64,000 nt of DNA, from NCBI GenBank assembly GCA_016936355.1, contig JAFGYB010000065.1, forward strand, positions 35,214 to 99,213. The letters run 5' to 3'. Within the stretch, counting starts at the first letter, position 1. Every line of letters starts with the position of its first letter. Position numbers and translations under genes: made by a program. The notes below the pieces were generated by a model that was given only the letters and a program-made list of their open reading frames with translations, was not told the origin of the DNA and made no database searches. Below are positions 17,034 to 27,289 of the stretch, one piece after another. Source of the stretch: Bacteroidales bacterium (GTDB taxonomy: Bacteria > Bacteroidota > Bacteroidia > Bacteroidales > F082).

Positions 17034-20000
17034 TTATAATTCTTTTTCTTCAGGTTCATTCAGTCGCTGCTCATTGTAATAGGCAGCCACAGCCACAACC
17101 GCAATTACACCCACCACGTAATAAACAAAGTGTGGGATAGGAGCCGGAGTTCCTTTGGCATACGAATGCATACCTCCAAGATAATAATTTACGCCGAAAT
17201 AAGTCATTAAGATGGAAAAATAGCTCACAACGGAAGCCAGGTTAAAGCTGTAGCGGGATTTGAGTCCGGGAATGAAACGCATGTGGGCAACAAAACTGTA
17301 CACCAGCACACTTACCAGTGCCCAGGTTTCTTTGGGATCCCAGCTCCAGTATCGGCCCCAGCTTTCATTAGCCCATACACCTCCCAAAAATGTACCGATG
17401 GTCAGCATATACAACCCGATGGTGAGCGTCCGTTGGTTGATGATAGTAAGTTGTTGTATTTTCTCAGATAAATGACTTTTATTTTTTTTGTTTTTCATTG
17501 CACTCAATACAAGATTGAAAAATCCCATAAGGGCTCCCAAAGCAAGGAAGCCATAGCTGGCCGTAATGACAGAAACATGGATGGTGAGCCAGTAGGATTT
17601 TAATACCGGTACCAGATTGGTAATTTCCGGATCCATCCAGCTTAAATGAGCTACAAAAAGGATAACAGATACCAATAGTGTAGTAGCCGCCACTGTAAGT
17701 CGCGACTGGCGCGAGAAGATCAGTCCGGCAAGCATAACCACCCAACCAATGTAGATCATGGATTCATAACCGTCGCTCCAGGGGGCATGTCCTGAAATAT
17801 ACCAGCGAAGTCCCAAACCAAAAGTCTGCAGCAGGAATCCAATCACAATCAATCCGGTCAAAACCTTCATGGAGGTCCTGAGCCATTTAGTGGTTTTTAA
17901 TATTTCGGCAAAAGCCAGGAGCAAAAACACCAAACCAAGGATTCCGTAAACCATAGCCAGCCGGAAGAAGATCATCATTTTATTGTATAATAATTCTGCT
18001 TTGATCTTTCTTTCGGAGGGAATAACAGGAGCGCCGAATTTTTTCTGAAATGATGACATAATGGTCACCAATTTTCCTGCCTGAGACAGGTCTCCGTTGG
18101 CAATATCGTGTATGTAAGCCGGGAATATTTGTAGTACCAGTGTCGAATCTTTTGCATTCAGCAGCGATTGTTTAACATAGGGGGTGAGCCAGGTTTTGTT
18201 CGGCTGACCAGCCACAGGGAACATTTTCAGCAGCTTTCCGGTGAAGATCATGTAGGCAATGTTCATGCGCTCGTCCACCTTAATTACTTCCTTATCGAAC
18301 ATATCCCGGTCGATGGGTTTCTTTTCAAACGCTTTGGACACGTAATTGCTTAGTTTATATGTTCCTTTTGAAGTGTTTATAAAATCTAAGTAGGAAGCAT
18401 ATTTTCCGTGAATGCCCATGAGATGCGCCAGGCTTTTGTCGTTGATGACAATGATCGGTGCTTTTTGCCATTCGGTCGGTTTGGTGAGCATTCCCAGCAG
18501 AACCTGATCGGGCGTCATTCCTTTGTAACTGTTCTTTCTGCTTATTTTTCGCAATACCTGACTGGCCAGGGTATTCATGGGTTTGATCCGGCCGTCGTTG
18601 GATTGTACCAGCAGTTTTCCGAACTCTTCTGCCTGGTGCTTATTGACAGTCAGATTATCGGTGGTTTGTCCCATCACCGTGAGTGAAGAAACAGCAAGAA
18701 GAGCCAGTATGATCACTGTTTTACTGCCTTTGCAGGTGATTAGTTTTTTCAGGTAGCGACCCGATGTGGAAAAATGAGTGTAAGGGTTGACCAAAGACCA
18801 GATCATTCCTAAAGCCATAATCAGATACCCGATGTAGGTGATCAGTGTGCCCCAGTAATCATGGTTTATCGAGAGGATAGAACCCTGTTCATCGGGGTCG
18901 TAGGAAGACTGGAAAAACCGATACCCTTTGTATTTTAACACATGATTCATGTATATATGATAGGGGAACGTTTTGTTTTTCTTTTTGTTGATAACCGTAA
19001 CATAGCTCGAATAGCTGGAAGGACTCATGGAGCCGGGATACCGTTGCAGGTTGAAACTGTCGAGTTTTACAAAGAAGGGTAGGGTGATGATACGAGACCC
19101 GTATTGCATTGAAATGTGCAATCCGTTTAGAGTAAACTGAGTGTCGGCTCCTTTCAGTCCCTTGGTACCTCTGATGACCACTTCTTTGGTTTGGGCTCCG
19201 GATCGGGCTCGGATCTTTACAAAACTTAAATATTTATTTCCCTTTCCTACAGATATAAAGTCTGTTTTGGCATGAGCGTAACTGGCAATCAGTACCATTT
19301 TCAAATCTCCGACTGTGTATAAATTTGAACGACTGAACGGATGCTTTTGATCGGCCTGAAAGCTTTGAATGTTTTGGGATCCCATCTGCATTTTCTCAAT
19401 GCTAACGGGTGCTTTAATGTACAGACTGTCTCCGCTTCCAATAATGTTAATGGCGTCAGGAACAGGATTGGTTCCGAATGTAATAATATGGTTCCCAATG
19501 GTTTTTGTTTCTCCGTATTTCAGGTAGAGGTTTTGTTTGTCGTGATGGGTGAGTACTTCCATAACAATGATGGGGACTCCGTCAGGGTCTTTACTTATTA
19601 CTTCACGGGCATTGTGAATATATTTCACTGCCTGAAGTTCAACAGTTTTATCTCCCAGTTTTAAATTTTGATGATAACGGGTAGGGGTGAGGGCTGAAAG
19701 CAGAACGGCCTTGCGTTTTGTGACTTGTTGTTTCCCATCAGTAATCTTTGTGGTGATGTAGGTACGGTCAGAGAGGATCTGATTGGTAGTTTCACCGTTG
19801 CGAATATGCAGCATCCCCTCGTAACTGATGAAACGGGTAATACCGGCTCCCACAAGAATCACAATAAAGGACAGGTGCATCACCAGCAGGCTCAGTTTTT
19901 TGGGGCGATACATCTTATACCGGAATATATTGGATATCAGATTGACCGTAAGCAGGCCCAGCAGTACGTCGAACCACACGGCTTTGTATATCAATGCCTG

Positions 20001-20120
20001 GGCAGCAGGCGTTCCGAAATCATTTTCTATGAATGTTGCCGTTCCAATGGAAAGGGCAAATATAATCAGTAGGATCCCCATGCTTGACATGGAGAAAAAG
20101 AGGTTTTTGATTGTTTTCAT
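17034..20120 (-). CDS. ccsBA: Cytochrome c biogenesis fusion protein, ResB/CcsB-CcsA type
   Basis: 1028 aa, many TM; N-terminal ResB-like region; C-terminal WANESWGRYWSWDPKETWALVSVLVYSFVAHMR (WWD-type haem-handling motif). Confidence 0.9.
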   Translation of the reverse strand: MKTIKNLFFSMSSMGILLIIFALSIGTATFIENDFGTPAAQALIYKAVWFDVLLGLLTVNLISNIFRYKMYRPKKLSLLVMHLSFIVILVGAGITRFISYEGMLHIRNGETTNQILSDRTYITTKITDGKQQVTKRKAVLLSALTPTRYHQNLKLGDKTVELQAVKYIHNAREVISKDPDGVPIIVMEVLTHHDKQNLYLKYGETKTIGNHIITFGTNPVPDAINIIGSGDSLYIKAPVSIEKMQMGSQNIQSFQADQKHPFSRSNLYTVGDLKMVLIASYAHAKTDFISVGKGNKYLSFVKIRARSGAQTKEVVIRGTKGLKGADTQFTLNGLHISMQYGSRIITLPFFVKLDSFNLQRYPGSMSPSSYSSYVTVINKKKNKTFPYHIYMNHVLKYKGYRFFQSSYDPDEQGSILSINHDYWGTLITYIGYLIMALGMIWSLVNPYTHFSTSGRYLKKLITCKGSKTVIILALLAVSSLTVMGQTTDNLTVNKHQAEEFGKLLVQSNDGRIKPMNTLASQVLRKISRKNSYKGMTPDQVLLGMLTKPTEWQKAPIIVINDKSLAHLMGIHGKYASYLDFINTSKGTYKLSNYVSKAFEKKPIDRDMFDKEVIKVDERMNIAYMIFTGKLLKMFPVAGQPNKTWLTPYVKQSLLNAKDSTLVLQIFPAYIHDIANGDLSQAGKLVTIMSSFQKKFGAPVIPSERKIKAELLYNKMMIFFRLAMVYGILGLVFLLLAFAEILKTTKWLRTSMKVLTGLIVIGFLLQTFGLGLRWYISGHAPWSDGYESMIYIGWVVMLAGLIFSRQSRLTVAATTLLVSVILFVAHLSWMDPEITNLVPVLKSYWLTIHVSVITASYGFLALGALMGFFNLVLSAMKNKKNKSHLSEKIQQLTIINQRTLTIGLYMLTIGTFLGGVWANESWGRYWSWDPKETWALVSVLVYSFVAHMRFIPGLKSRYSFNLASVVSYFSILMTYFGVNYYLGGMHSYAKGTPAPIPHFVYYVVGVIAVVAVAAYYNEQRLNEPEEKEL

Positions 20121-20135
20121 GTTTAAAAAGTAAAC

Positions 20136-21194
20136 CTATTCAGTTTTGTCTTTAATCAATACGTCCAGCGATCCAACACCGAATTTTACAATGTCGGCCT
20201 GTTCATTTCCCTGTTGTTTGAAGTATTCAATGATGGCATTTTTCAGGACGCCGTTGCCAATACCGTGAATGAAGGTGATCTTTCTGTAATCATTGACCAA
20301 AGCACTGTCCAGAGCTTTTTTAAAGTGTTCCACCTGTATTCTGAAAATATCGCTGCTGCTGAGCCCGGCGATATTATCCAGTATCTCACCGATGTGCAGA
20401 TCAACAATGGCTTCTCCATAAGTAGTCCGGTATTTGTCAATGAATGCTTGTTTCTTTTGCGGGACATTTTTTACTTTCTGAGGTTCTGCATCATATTTTC
20501 CTGTATTGTCAGCTCTTTGCAGGGTTTTCTGTGAAATCAGTGTGGAAATAATGGCTTTACCGTTTACGAGTGTATTGCTCAGGTAGCTGCCTTCTTTGAA
20601 AAACCGGCTTACCCTGATGTTGATCTGGGAATGCACCGGCAAATAGATTGTCTCCGGTTTGTCTTCATGCAGCAAAGTCTGCAGAATACCGTGACTCCAG
20701 TTTTCAAGTTCTTCTCTTGAAACGGTATCCAGAATTTTTTTGGAATGAGCAGGTATGGAGCCATAATCCACTCCCTGAACACTCCCTTCCACTTCCAGAA
20801 ACAGACTGTATAAAATATCAAACGAAGTGTGATTTACCAGAAATACACTCACCGGACCTGTGAGAAACCATTGCTGATCATGGGGTTCAAATACCAAATA
20901 AACCCCGGCCTCTTCCCTGGGTTTGTTCCAGGTGCTGATGGGTGTGATTTCAACAGTTTCTTCGGTGTATTCTTCTTTGGGGGCCGGGGCCGAAGGTTGA
21001 GGCTGTGTTGTCCGTACCGGTTTTTCCTGTGATTCAGTTTGTCGATAATCAGGGATGAGTTCGCTCATCATTACAGGCATTTCAAAACCTTCATCGGTTT
21101 CGATTTTCACCATTTTATCATCTACGATGGCTGTTACTCTTCCTCCACCGGCTTCGTCCAGGAACTTTACCTGATCTCCAACTTTAAACTTCAT
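20136..21194 (-). CDS. DUF2027 / Smr domain-containing protein
   Basis: N-terminal KVGDQVKFLDEAGGGRVTAIVDDKMVKIETDEGFEMPV; C-terminal VDLHIGEILDN...ITFIHGIGNGVLKNAIIEYF Smr motif. Confidence 0.85.
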   Translation of the reverse strand: MKFKVGDQVKFLDEAGGGRVTAIVDDKMVKIETDEGFEMPVMMSELIPDYRQTESQEKPVRTTQPQPSAPAPKEEYTEETVEITPISTWNKPREEAGVYLVFEPHDQQWFLTGPVSVFLVNHTSFDILYSLFLEVEGSVQGVDYGSIPAHSKKILDTVSREELENWSHGILQTLLHEDKPETIYLPVHSQINIRVSRFFKEGSYLSNTLVNGKAIISTLISQKTLQRADNTGKYDAEPQKVKNVPQKKQAFIDKYRTTYGEAIVDLHIGEILDNIAGLSSSDIFRIQVEHFKKALDSALVNDYRKITFIHGIGNGVLKNAIIEYFKQQGNEQADIVKFGVGSLDVLIKDKTE

Positions 21195-21211
21195 AGCTCT
21201 ATGTTAATGGG

Positions 21212-21219
21212 CAAATGTA
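21212..21219 (-). promoter_or_regulatory. TAnnTTTG promoter element (TACATTTG) upstream of the DUF2027/Smr gene
   Basis: Minus-strand TACATTTG about 18 nt before the ATG. Confidence 0.5.
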
Positions 21220-21359
21220 GGTATATTCACTAAATTTTTAAATACCCCGTTTTTAAATTTAATTTCTGGTTTTTAATGGGTAAAATCCTGAAAGAGATTG
21301 AAAGAATTTTTGCAACTTACTTTCCGGATTCAGTTTCTGAATCAATACTATAAGAGTAT

Positions 21360-22211
21360 TTATTGAAAAAGGATTCCCGCCAGTTTTTGTCGGGCAATTT
21401 TCAACTTTTCATTGTTTACGGTACATTGCAGTTTGTTGTTGTCGCAGAATTGGAGCAGCTCGGATAAGTCGAGATTGGGAACCATTTCCTTTCCGGTCAT
21501 AGGACAACCTCCCAATCCTCCTAATACCGTATCGAAATGGCGGATTCCGGCGTCAAATGCAGCCTGTATTTTTTCGATACCCTGACCCGGTACCGCATGG
21601 GTATGAAAGCCAAATTGAACGTCCGGGAATTCAGGAACCACGGTCTGGCATACTGTACGGATCGTTTCCGGTTTTACATCTCCAATGGTTTCAGCCAGCT
21701 GAATCAGTAAAATATCTTTGTCGCGTAATTTTCCGATCCATTCCGAAACCTGCGATACATTCCATTCGTCATGGTAGGGATTTCCAAAGGCCAGCGATAG
21801 ATAGACTACCAGCTCTTTTCCCGATTGAACACACAAATTTTGCAGGAAGTCAATGGTTCTTTCGGCTTCTTCGATGTCTGTATTTAAATTCTTTTTCAGG
21901 AAAGTGGGCGACACAGAGAAAGGATAAAAAATCCGGTCAACCATATCATAGTCCTTAGCCAGTTCTCCACCTTTCTGGTTGGCAACCAAAACAGCAATTT
22001 TGGTGTTTTCGGGAATATCCTTCAGACTGTTCAGCACGTCCCCGGTATCTGCCATTTGCGGTATGGCGCGAGGGGAAACAAAACTGCCGGTTTCAAGGGT
22101 GTCAAACCCGCACTGCAACAGGGCATTGATGTATTCAATCTTCTTGTTCGTAGGAATGAATCGATCCAGTCCCTGCATTCCATCGCGCGGCGTTTCGGTA
22201 ATTTTAATCAT
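21360..22211 (-). CDS. Hydroxymethylglutaryl-CoA lyase-like protein
   Basis: ITETPRDGMQGLDRFIPTNKKIEYINALLQCGFDTLETGSFVSPRAIPQMAD; GLGGCPM...GKEMVPNLDL. Confidence 0.85.
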   Translation of the reverse strand: MIKITETPRDGMQGLDRFIPTNKKIEYINALLQCGFDTLETGSFVSPRAIPQMADTGDVLNSLKDIPENTKIAVLVANQKGGELAKDYDMVDRIFYPFSVSPTFLKKNLNTDIEEAERTIDFLQNLCVQSGKELVVYLSLAFGNPYHDEWNVSQVSEWIGKLRDKDILLIQLAETIGDVKPETIRTVCQTVVPEFPDVQFGFHTHAVPGQGIEKIQAAFDAGIRHFDTVLGGLGGCPMTGKEMVPNLDLSELLQFCDNNKLQCTVNNEKLKIARQKLAGILFQ

Positions 22212-22231
22212 ATACTGTTCAATGTTTGTGG

Positions 22232-22239
22232 CAAAGTTA
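22232..22239 (-). promoter_or_regulatory. TAnnTTTG promoter element (TAACTTTG) upstream of the HMG-CoA lyase gene
   Basis: Minus-strand TAACTTTG about 21 nt before the ATG. Confidence 0.5.
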
Positions 22240-22418
22240 AAGGAAATCCTCAGGCAAATAGATTGAAATACAGTGCAGAAGTTTAAAGTTTCTTAAATTG
22301 AAAAGCAGCAGTACCAAATCCTGTACAATCCATAAGACGAAACGTTGCTATCAAAGATGAAAAATGTAATTTTACAACTCGAAATCCAGCAAATGGATTT
22401 TCAATTAATCGAAACTCG

Positions 22419-23339
22419 ATGAAAGAAATAATCGCAATTCTGTTGTTTATGATGCCGGTACTTTCGGGGTTTTCTCAAACACCCAGGGTTCCAACCGGAA
22501 CCATTCGTCACTTCACTGATTTCCCTTCGCAGTATGTTACCCCCAGAAATGTGGACATTTGGCTGCCGGAAAATTATTCACCCACTAGGAAATATGCCGT
22601 GCTGTATATGAACGATGGTCAGATGCTGTTCGACAGTACAATGACCTGGAACCACCAAAGCTGGAAAGTGGCTCAAACGGCAGAAAAGTTGATGCAGGAA
22701 GGGAAGGTGATGAACTTTATTGTGGTGGGAATCTGGAATATTCCTGAACTGCGGTTTACCAATTATTTCCCTCAAAAACCCTACGAATCGATTCCAAAGG
22801 ACCGTCGGGACAGTATCAGTGATGAACTGCAAAAGTCGGGGGCGGTTAACGGTGATTTTCAACCCAATTCCGACGACTACCTTCGTTTTCTTGTGAAGGA
22901 ACTGAAACCCTATGTGGATCAGAACTTTTCGGTGTACACAGATGCTGCTCATACATTTATTGCCGGTAGCAGCATGGGGGGACTGATTTCGTGGTATGCG
23001 CTGTGTGAATACCCTGATGTTTTTGGCGGAGCAGCCTGTATGAGTACCCACTGGCCGGGTTTGTTCAGCATGGAAAACAATCCCATACCAGAAGCGTTTG
23101 TCAATTACTTAAAGGCACATTTACCACCCCCTTCACGGCATAAATTTTATTTTGATTACGGAAATAAAACATTGGATGCACTCTATGCAGAGCCGCAAAA
23201 AGAAGTGGATCGGGTGATGAAGTCTGCCGGTTATACGAATGTTAACTGGATAACCCGCTTTTATCCCGGTGACGATCACAGCGAAAAATCATGGAGCAGT
23301 CGGTTATCTGTTCCCCTTGTGTTTTTGCTGGGGAAATAG
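22419..23339 (+). CDS. Secreted esterase-family alpha/beta hydrolase
   Basis: Signal peptide; RNVDIWLPENYSPTRKYAVLYMNDGQMLFD; FIAGSSMGGLISWYALCEYPDVFGGAACMS (GxSxG). Confidence 0.85.
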   Translation: MKEIIAILLFMMPVLSGFSQTPRVPTGTIRHFTDFPSQYVTPRNVDIWLPENYSPTRKYAVLYMNDGQMLFDSTMTWNHQSWKVAQTAEKLMQEGKVMNFIVVGIWNIPELRFTNYFPQKPYESIPKDRRDSISDELQKSGAVNGDFQPNSDDYLRFLVKELKPYVDQNFSVYTDAAHTFIAGSSMGGLISWYALCEYPDVFGGAACMSTHWPGLFSMENNPIPEAFVNYLKAHLPPPSRHKFYFDYGNKTLDALYAEPQKEVDRVMKSAGYTNVNWITRFYPGDDHSEKSWSSRLSVPLVFLLGK

Positions 23340-23460
23340 GAACCTGTGGCGTGTGGCTCGTGATACGACCGAAGTAACTAATTTCATTATTTAATAAAGT
23401 GAGGAAGTTAAGATAGGTAGGTTTTTTACTAAATTGCACCGGTTAAATCAGCTTTCAGGT

Positions 23461-24807
23461 ATGGATCAATTAGCACTTAAGATTATTATCTTTATCGCTT
23501 CGGGTATTAGTTTTATCATGGCCCTGTATATGTGGTTTCTGAATTACAATGCCAGAGGGATAAAGGGACCCCGATACTGGGCTTTGGCGAATTTGATTAT
23601 CGGTTTGGGACTTTTTATTCGAATTTTTTCCCCTACTTTTTCCTTTTTTATCAGATCCGTATCCATGTTATTTGTCACCACCGGACTGTTTGTTTATCTC
23701 GCCGGAATCTGGCATTACAAAAACAAAAAAATCAATCCGTGGATTGTCTTTGGAATTCCTGCCCTTGATCTGGTTCAAACCATCGTATTTTATCTGATAA
23801 TTCCCAATAATCGAATTCGCATCGACCTTCATTTGGTTGCGCTCATAATTTTCAGTGCGTTGTCTATTTATGAAATGCTTGATGTGGAAAGGGAGCGGTA
23901 TTACCTGCGCAAGATCTTCAGGCTGAATGCCCTTTATTTTGCAATATTCCTGATCTTGTCCTTAGCCGGGATTGTTATTACGCTATTCCGGCCTATGAAT
24001 CCGTTACATATAGAATTTGTATGGCTCGTGGCCTTCGGAATTGCCGGAGGAATCATGACAGCATTGACCTTCGGGTATTTATCGGCTGTTAATTTGCAGC
24101 TGTATATTGAATTGAGAGGACAGTTAAAATCCAAGGACAAATTCTTCTCGATTATTGCTCATGACCTTAAGGGACCGGTAGGGACACAAATGAATTTTCT
24201 GAATTTGCTGAATAATCAAAAGGATCTGGAGGAAGATCAAAAGATGAAGTTCTTAAACAACCTCGAGGTTCTCAGTCAGTCCACGTTTCATTTGCTGCAA
24301 AATTTGCTGGAATGGGCAAATACTTCCGGTAATATAGGCCAGTTTGAAGAAGAAAGGGTAGACCTGAACCTGTTGATCGATTCCAACATCAAATTTTATG
24401 AAAGTCTGATGCTGTTTAAATCCATAACTCTTGAATTTCATCAGGATGAAAATATGATTGTGAATGGAAATTCAAAAATGCTGGAAACGGTTATTCGTAA
24501 TTTGGTTTCCAATGCGATAAAATTTACCCCAAGGGGTGGCAAAATCACTATCTCTACCCAAAAAAATGATCAGTATGTACGTTTGAAAGTGGAAGATACG
24601 GGAACCGGGATTGATCCTAAACGGTTGCCGCACATCTTTGAGCTGGAAAACAATAGTTTATCCAAAGGTACCGAAGGTGAAACAGGGTCGGGACTGGGAT
24701 TGGTTCTGTGTAAAGAATTTGTTACCAAAAACAAAGGGACGATCCATGCCGAAAGTGAACTGAATGCAGGAACCCGAATGATTGTGGACCTCCCTCTGGC
24801 CCGTTGA
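23461..24807 (+). CDS. Membrane sensor histidine kinase (orphan, about 6-7 TM N-terminus)
   Basis: FFSIIAHDLKGPVGTQMNFLNLL H-box; NLVSNAIKFTPRGGKI N-box; VEDTGTGIDPKRLPHIFE, GSGLGLVLCKEFV; start trimmed from 23434. Confidence 0.9.
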   Translation: MDQLALKIIIFIASGISFIMALYMWFLNYNARGIKGPRYWALANLIIGLGLFIRIFSPTFSFFIRSVSMLFVTTGLFVYLAGIWHYKNKKINPWIVFGIPALDLVQTIVFYLIIPNNRIRIDLHLVALIIFSALSIYEMLDVERERYYLRKIFRLNALYFAIFLILSLAGIVITLFRPMNPLHIEFVWLVAFGIAGGIMTALTFGYLSAVNLQLYIELRGQLKSKDKFFSIIAHDLKGPVGTQMNFLNLLNNQKDLEEDQKMKFLNNLEVLSQSTFHLLQNLLEWANTSGNIGQFEEERVDLNLLIDSNIKFYESLMLFKSITLEFHQDENMIVNGNSKMLETVIRNLVSNAIKFTPRGGKITISTQKNDQYVRLKVEDTGTGIDPKRLPHIFELENNSLSKGTEGETGSGLGLVLCKEFVTKNKGTIHAESELNAGTRMIVDLPLAR

Positions 24808-24915
24808 GTAATTTTTCCGCGTTAAAGTCAAAATACACGACAAAAAAACTTTCCCTTGTAATATTTGTTTCGTTGAATCGTCCTTAGTATATTGCACCTG
24901 AAAACAACACGGGGA

Positions 24916-25479
24916 ATGAATCAAACCAAACCACTTCTGATTTTACTTCTTTTGATCGTCAGCATCACGGGCTGTATGCAACCCCGTGTTCATTTCAGTG
25001 AGGCAGTAACTCGTTTTGATAAGAAGTATCGTAAGGCTTCAACTTTGTATTTTTATCCCGCTGTTCTTCAAACCCTCAATTTGACTCATGATTCTACCTA
25101 TGCTGCCATTACCAAAGGGATACAGGAGCTTAGGGTTTTACAATATTCCAAAGACAGTATCAATCCGGAAATAGCCGACACACTGATTTCCGATGTGAAG
25201 CATGAGCACTTTCTGGAAACACTGGAGATGCAACGGGAAGGTTATCGCATGAGCTTATTGGTTCAGAAACAGGGGAAAAAGATAGATCATTACATTCTGG
25301 TGGCTTATAGTCCAGGAAATATGATCGTAGTGGATCTTGTGGGTGAGATTCCGTTGATGTACCTGCCCGGGTTGCTGACCAGGGATGTTCCGCTGGGAGG
25401 GATTGAAACGGTATTGAATTATAAACCCAAGCCCCGAAAAAGCAAATCGAAGAATGGAAAAAATTCTGGAAATAAATAA
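24916..25479 (+). CDS. Hypothetical lipoprotein
   Basis: LLLIVSITGCMQ lipobox; no recognisable family. Confidence 0.6.
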   Translation: MNQTKPLLILLLLIVSITGCMQPRVHFSEAVTRFDKKYRKASTLYFYPAVLQTLNLTHDSTYAAITKGIQELRVLQYSKDSINPEIADTLISDVKHEHFLETLEMQREGYRMSLLVQKQGKKIDHYILVAYSPGNMIVVDLVGEIPLMYLPGLLTRDVPLGGIETVLNYKPKPRKSKSKNGKNSGNK

Positions 25480-26350
25480 TCTGCATAAGAACTACGGCAA
25501 AATTAAAGCCGTACAGGACCTGTCACTTACAGTGGAGGCAGGGACTGTTTTTGGTTTGCTGGGGCCTAATGGCAGCGGGAAAACAACAACCCTGGGGATT
25601 GTTCTGGATGTGGTCCGAAAAACAAAAGGGACCTATTCGTGGTTCGGGGAGGATCCCGGCAGCGAGTCGAGAAAAAAGATCGGAGCCATTCTGGAAGGAC
25701 CGGCTTTCTATCCTTATCTTTCGGCTGAAGAAAATCTGAAAGTCACAGCCAGAATAAAGTGTGTCCCCTACGATAGAATTGAAAAAGTACTGAAAACGGT
25801 TAACCTTCACGATCGTAAAGACGACAAATTTCAAAGTTATTCACTGGGAATGAAACAACGTTTGTCCATCGCAGCAGCATTGCTTTCAGATCCTTATGTT
25901 CTGGTACTGGATGAACCCACCAACGGCCTTGATCCCCAGGGAATTGCCGACGTAAGAGAGTTGATTGTAAAGATTTCCGGTGAGGGAAAGACCATTATCC
26001 TGGCCAGTCATTTGCTGGATGAAGTACAAAAGGTCTGTACCCATTTTGCTGTATTGAACAAAGGAAAAAATGTGTATACCGGTTCTGTGGATGAAGCTCT
26101 TTCGAATAAAGAAATTGTGGAAGTGTCGGCACCTGATAGAGAACGTTTGAGCGATCTTCTGAAAGAGTGTCCCTATGTTTCCGATTTCACTATGCATAAC
26201 AAAAAAACAATGGTTCGGATGGAGCAACACAAAACAGCACACGATTTGAATGCTTTTTTGGTGTCTCATAATCTGGTGTTGTCTCATCTGGTCACTGAAA
26301 AGAAAAATTTGGAAGAACAGTTTTTGGAAATTTTATCCCAGTCGTCATGA
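25454..26350 (+). CDS. ABC transporter ATP-binding protein
   Basis: Walker A LLGPNGSGKTTTL; signature YSLGMKQRLSIAAALL; Walker B VLVLDEPTNGLDP. Confidence 0.95.
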   Translation: MEKILEINNLHKNYGKIKAVQDLSLTVEAGTVFGLLGPNGSGKTTTLGIVLDVVRKTKGTYSWFGEDPGSESRKKIGAILEGPAFYPYLSAEENLKVTARIKCVPYDRIEKVLKTVNLHDRKDDKFQSYSLGMKQRLSIAAALLSDPYVLVLDEPTNGLDPQGIADVRELIVKISGEGKTIILASHLLDEVQKVCTHFAVLNKGKNVYTGSVDEALSNKEIVEVSAPDRERLSDLLKECPYVSDFTMHNKKTMVRMEQHKTAHDLNAFLVSHNLVLSHLVTEKKNLEEQFLEILSQSS

Positions 26351-27171
26351 TCAGATTATTTTACATAGAATGGATCAAATTGAGGAAATACCGGGCGTTT
26401 CAGATACTGACGGTCCTGTATTTTCTGATTGTGGTTGTGGTGACTTCCAGCGGTATGTTTTTTCTGGAATATTTGAAAAGTAAGGGAGCAGAGTTCAAGG
26501 GTATTGATCCGACTATTTTGCCCATCTACCAGTTTCCCTATTTGTGGCAACACCTTGTTTTTGTGGCAGCCCGGTTAAAAATATTACTGGCATTCCTGAT
26601 TATTTTGTCTATCACCAACGAGGTAAGCTACAAAACACTGCGTCAGAATATCATTGATGGAATGACGCGAACAGAATTTATTTTGTCCAAACTATCCATG
26701 GTTTTTGTTTTGAGTCTGATCAACACGTTGCTGGTTTTTGTGATCGGACTGGTTACGGGACTGATTTATTCAGATCATACGGATTTGGCTGCCGTTTTTG
26801 GAAACATGGACTATCTGGGAGCCTTTTTCCTGAATGTATTCAGTTTTTTGGTGTTTACGTTGCTCATTTCCCTAATCATCAAGCGAACCGGAGTAGTTAT
26901 TATTTTTCTGGGGATGTATTCGGTCATCATCGAGCCCATTGTCGCTCTGATCCTTTCCAATGCTCCGTTTGTACCTCCCTTTTATGCCAAACTGGTTCCT
27001 TTTTTACCCAGGCAGGCTATTACAAATTTGCTTCCCAATCCTTTTTCCCAATACATCCTTCAGGAAATGCAAAATTATATCTCCTTCCGTGATGTAGCTA
27101 TAGCAGGAGGGGAGATGCTGCTTTTTATTGGGCTCATCTTCCTGTTGCTCCGGCGTAAAGGAAATGTGTAA
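26347..27171 (+). CDS. ABC transporter permease (ABC-2 type)
   Basis: Six or so TM segments; overlaps the ATPase stop. Confidence 0.8.
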   Translation: MIRLFYIEWIKLRKYRAFQILTVLYFLIVVVVTSSGMFFLEYLKSKGAEFKGIDPTILPIYQFPYLWQHLVFVAARLKILLAFLIILSITNEVSYKTLRQNIIDGMTRTEFILSKLSMVFVLSLINTLLVFVIGLVTGLIYSDHTDLAAVFGNMDYLGAFFLNVFSFLVFTLLISLIIKRTGVVIIFLGMYSVIIEPIVALILSNAPFVPPFYAKLVPFLPRQAITNLLPNPFSQYILQEMQNYISFRDVAIAGGEMLLFIGLIFLLLRRKGNV

Positions 27172-27202
27172 AAAGTGGATGGTACCGGACTGTAAAACCG
27201 TT

Positions 27203-27224
27203 CGGGTGATTACCCGTCCTTTTT
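27203..27224 (+). terminator. Putative intrinsic terminator after the ABC transporter genes
   Basis: CGGGT-GATT-ACCCG stem followed by TCCTTTTT. Confidence 0.5.
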
Positions 27225-27263
27225 AATTTTCTGCGCTGTAAAACATCGAATACAAAAGAAGCT

Positions 27264-27271
27264 TATTTTTG
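27264..27271 (+). promoter_or_regulatory. TAnnTTTG promoter element (TATTTTTG) upstream of the AI-2E transporter gene
   Basis: 18 nt before the ATG at 27290. Confidence 0.5.
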
Positions 27272-27289
27272 CAGGAGTGAATCAAAAAC

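Noticed and set aside
22578-23051. 157-aa antisense ORF within the esterase gene
   Set aside because: Shadow ORF; no recognisable domain, no start context, sense strand clearly coding.
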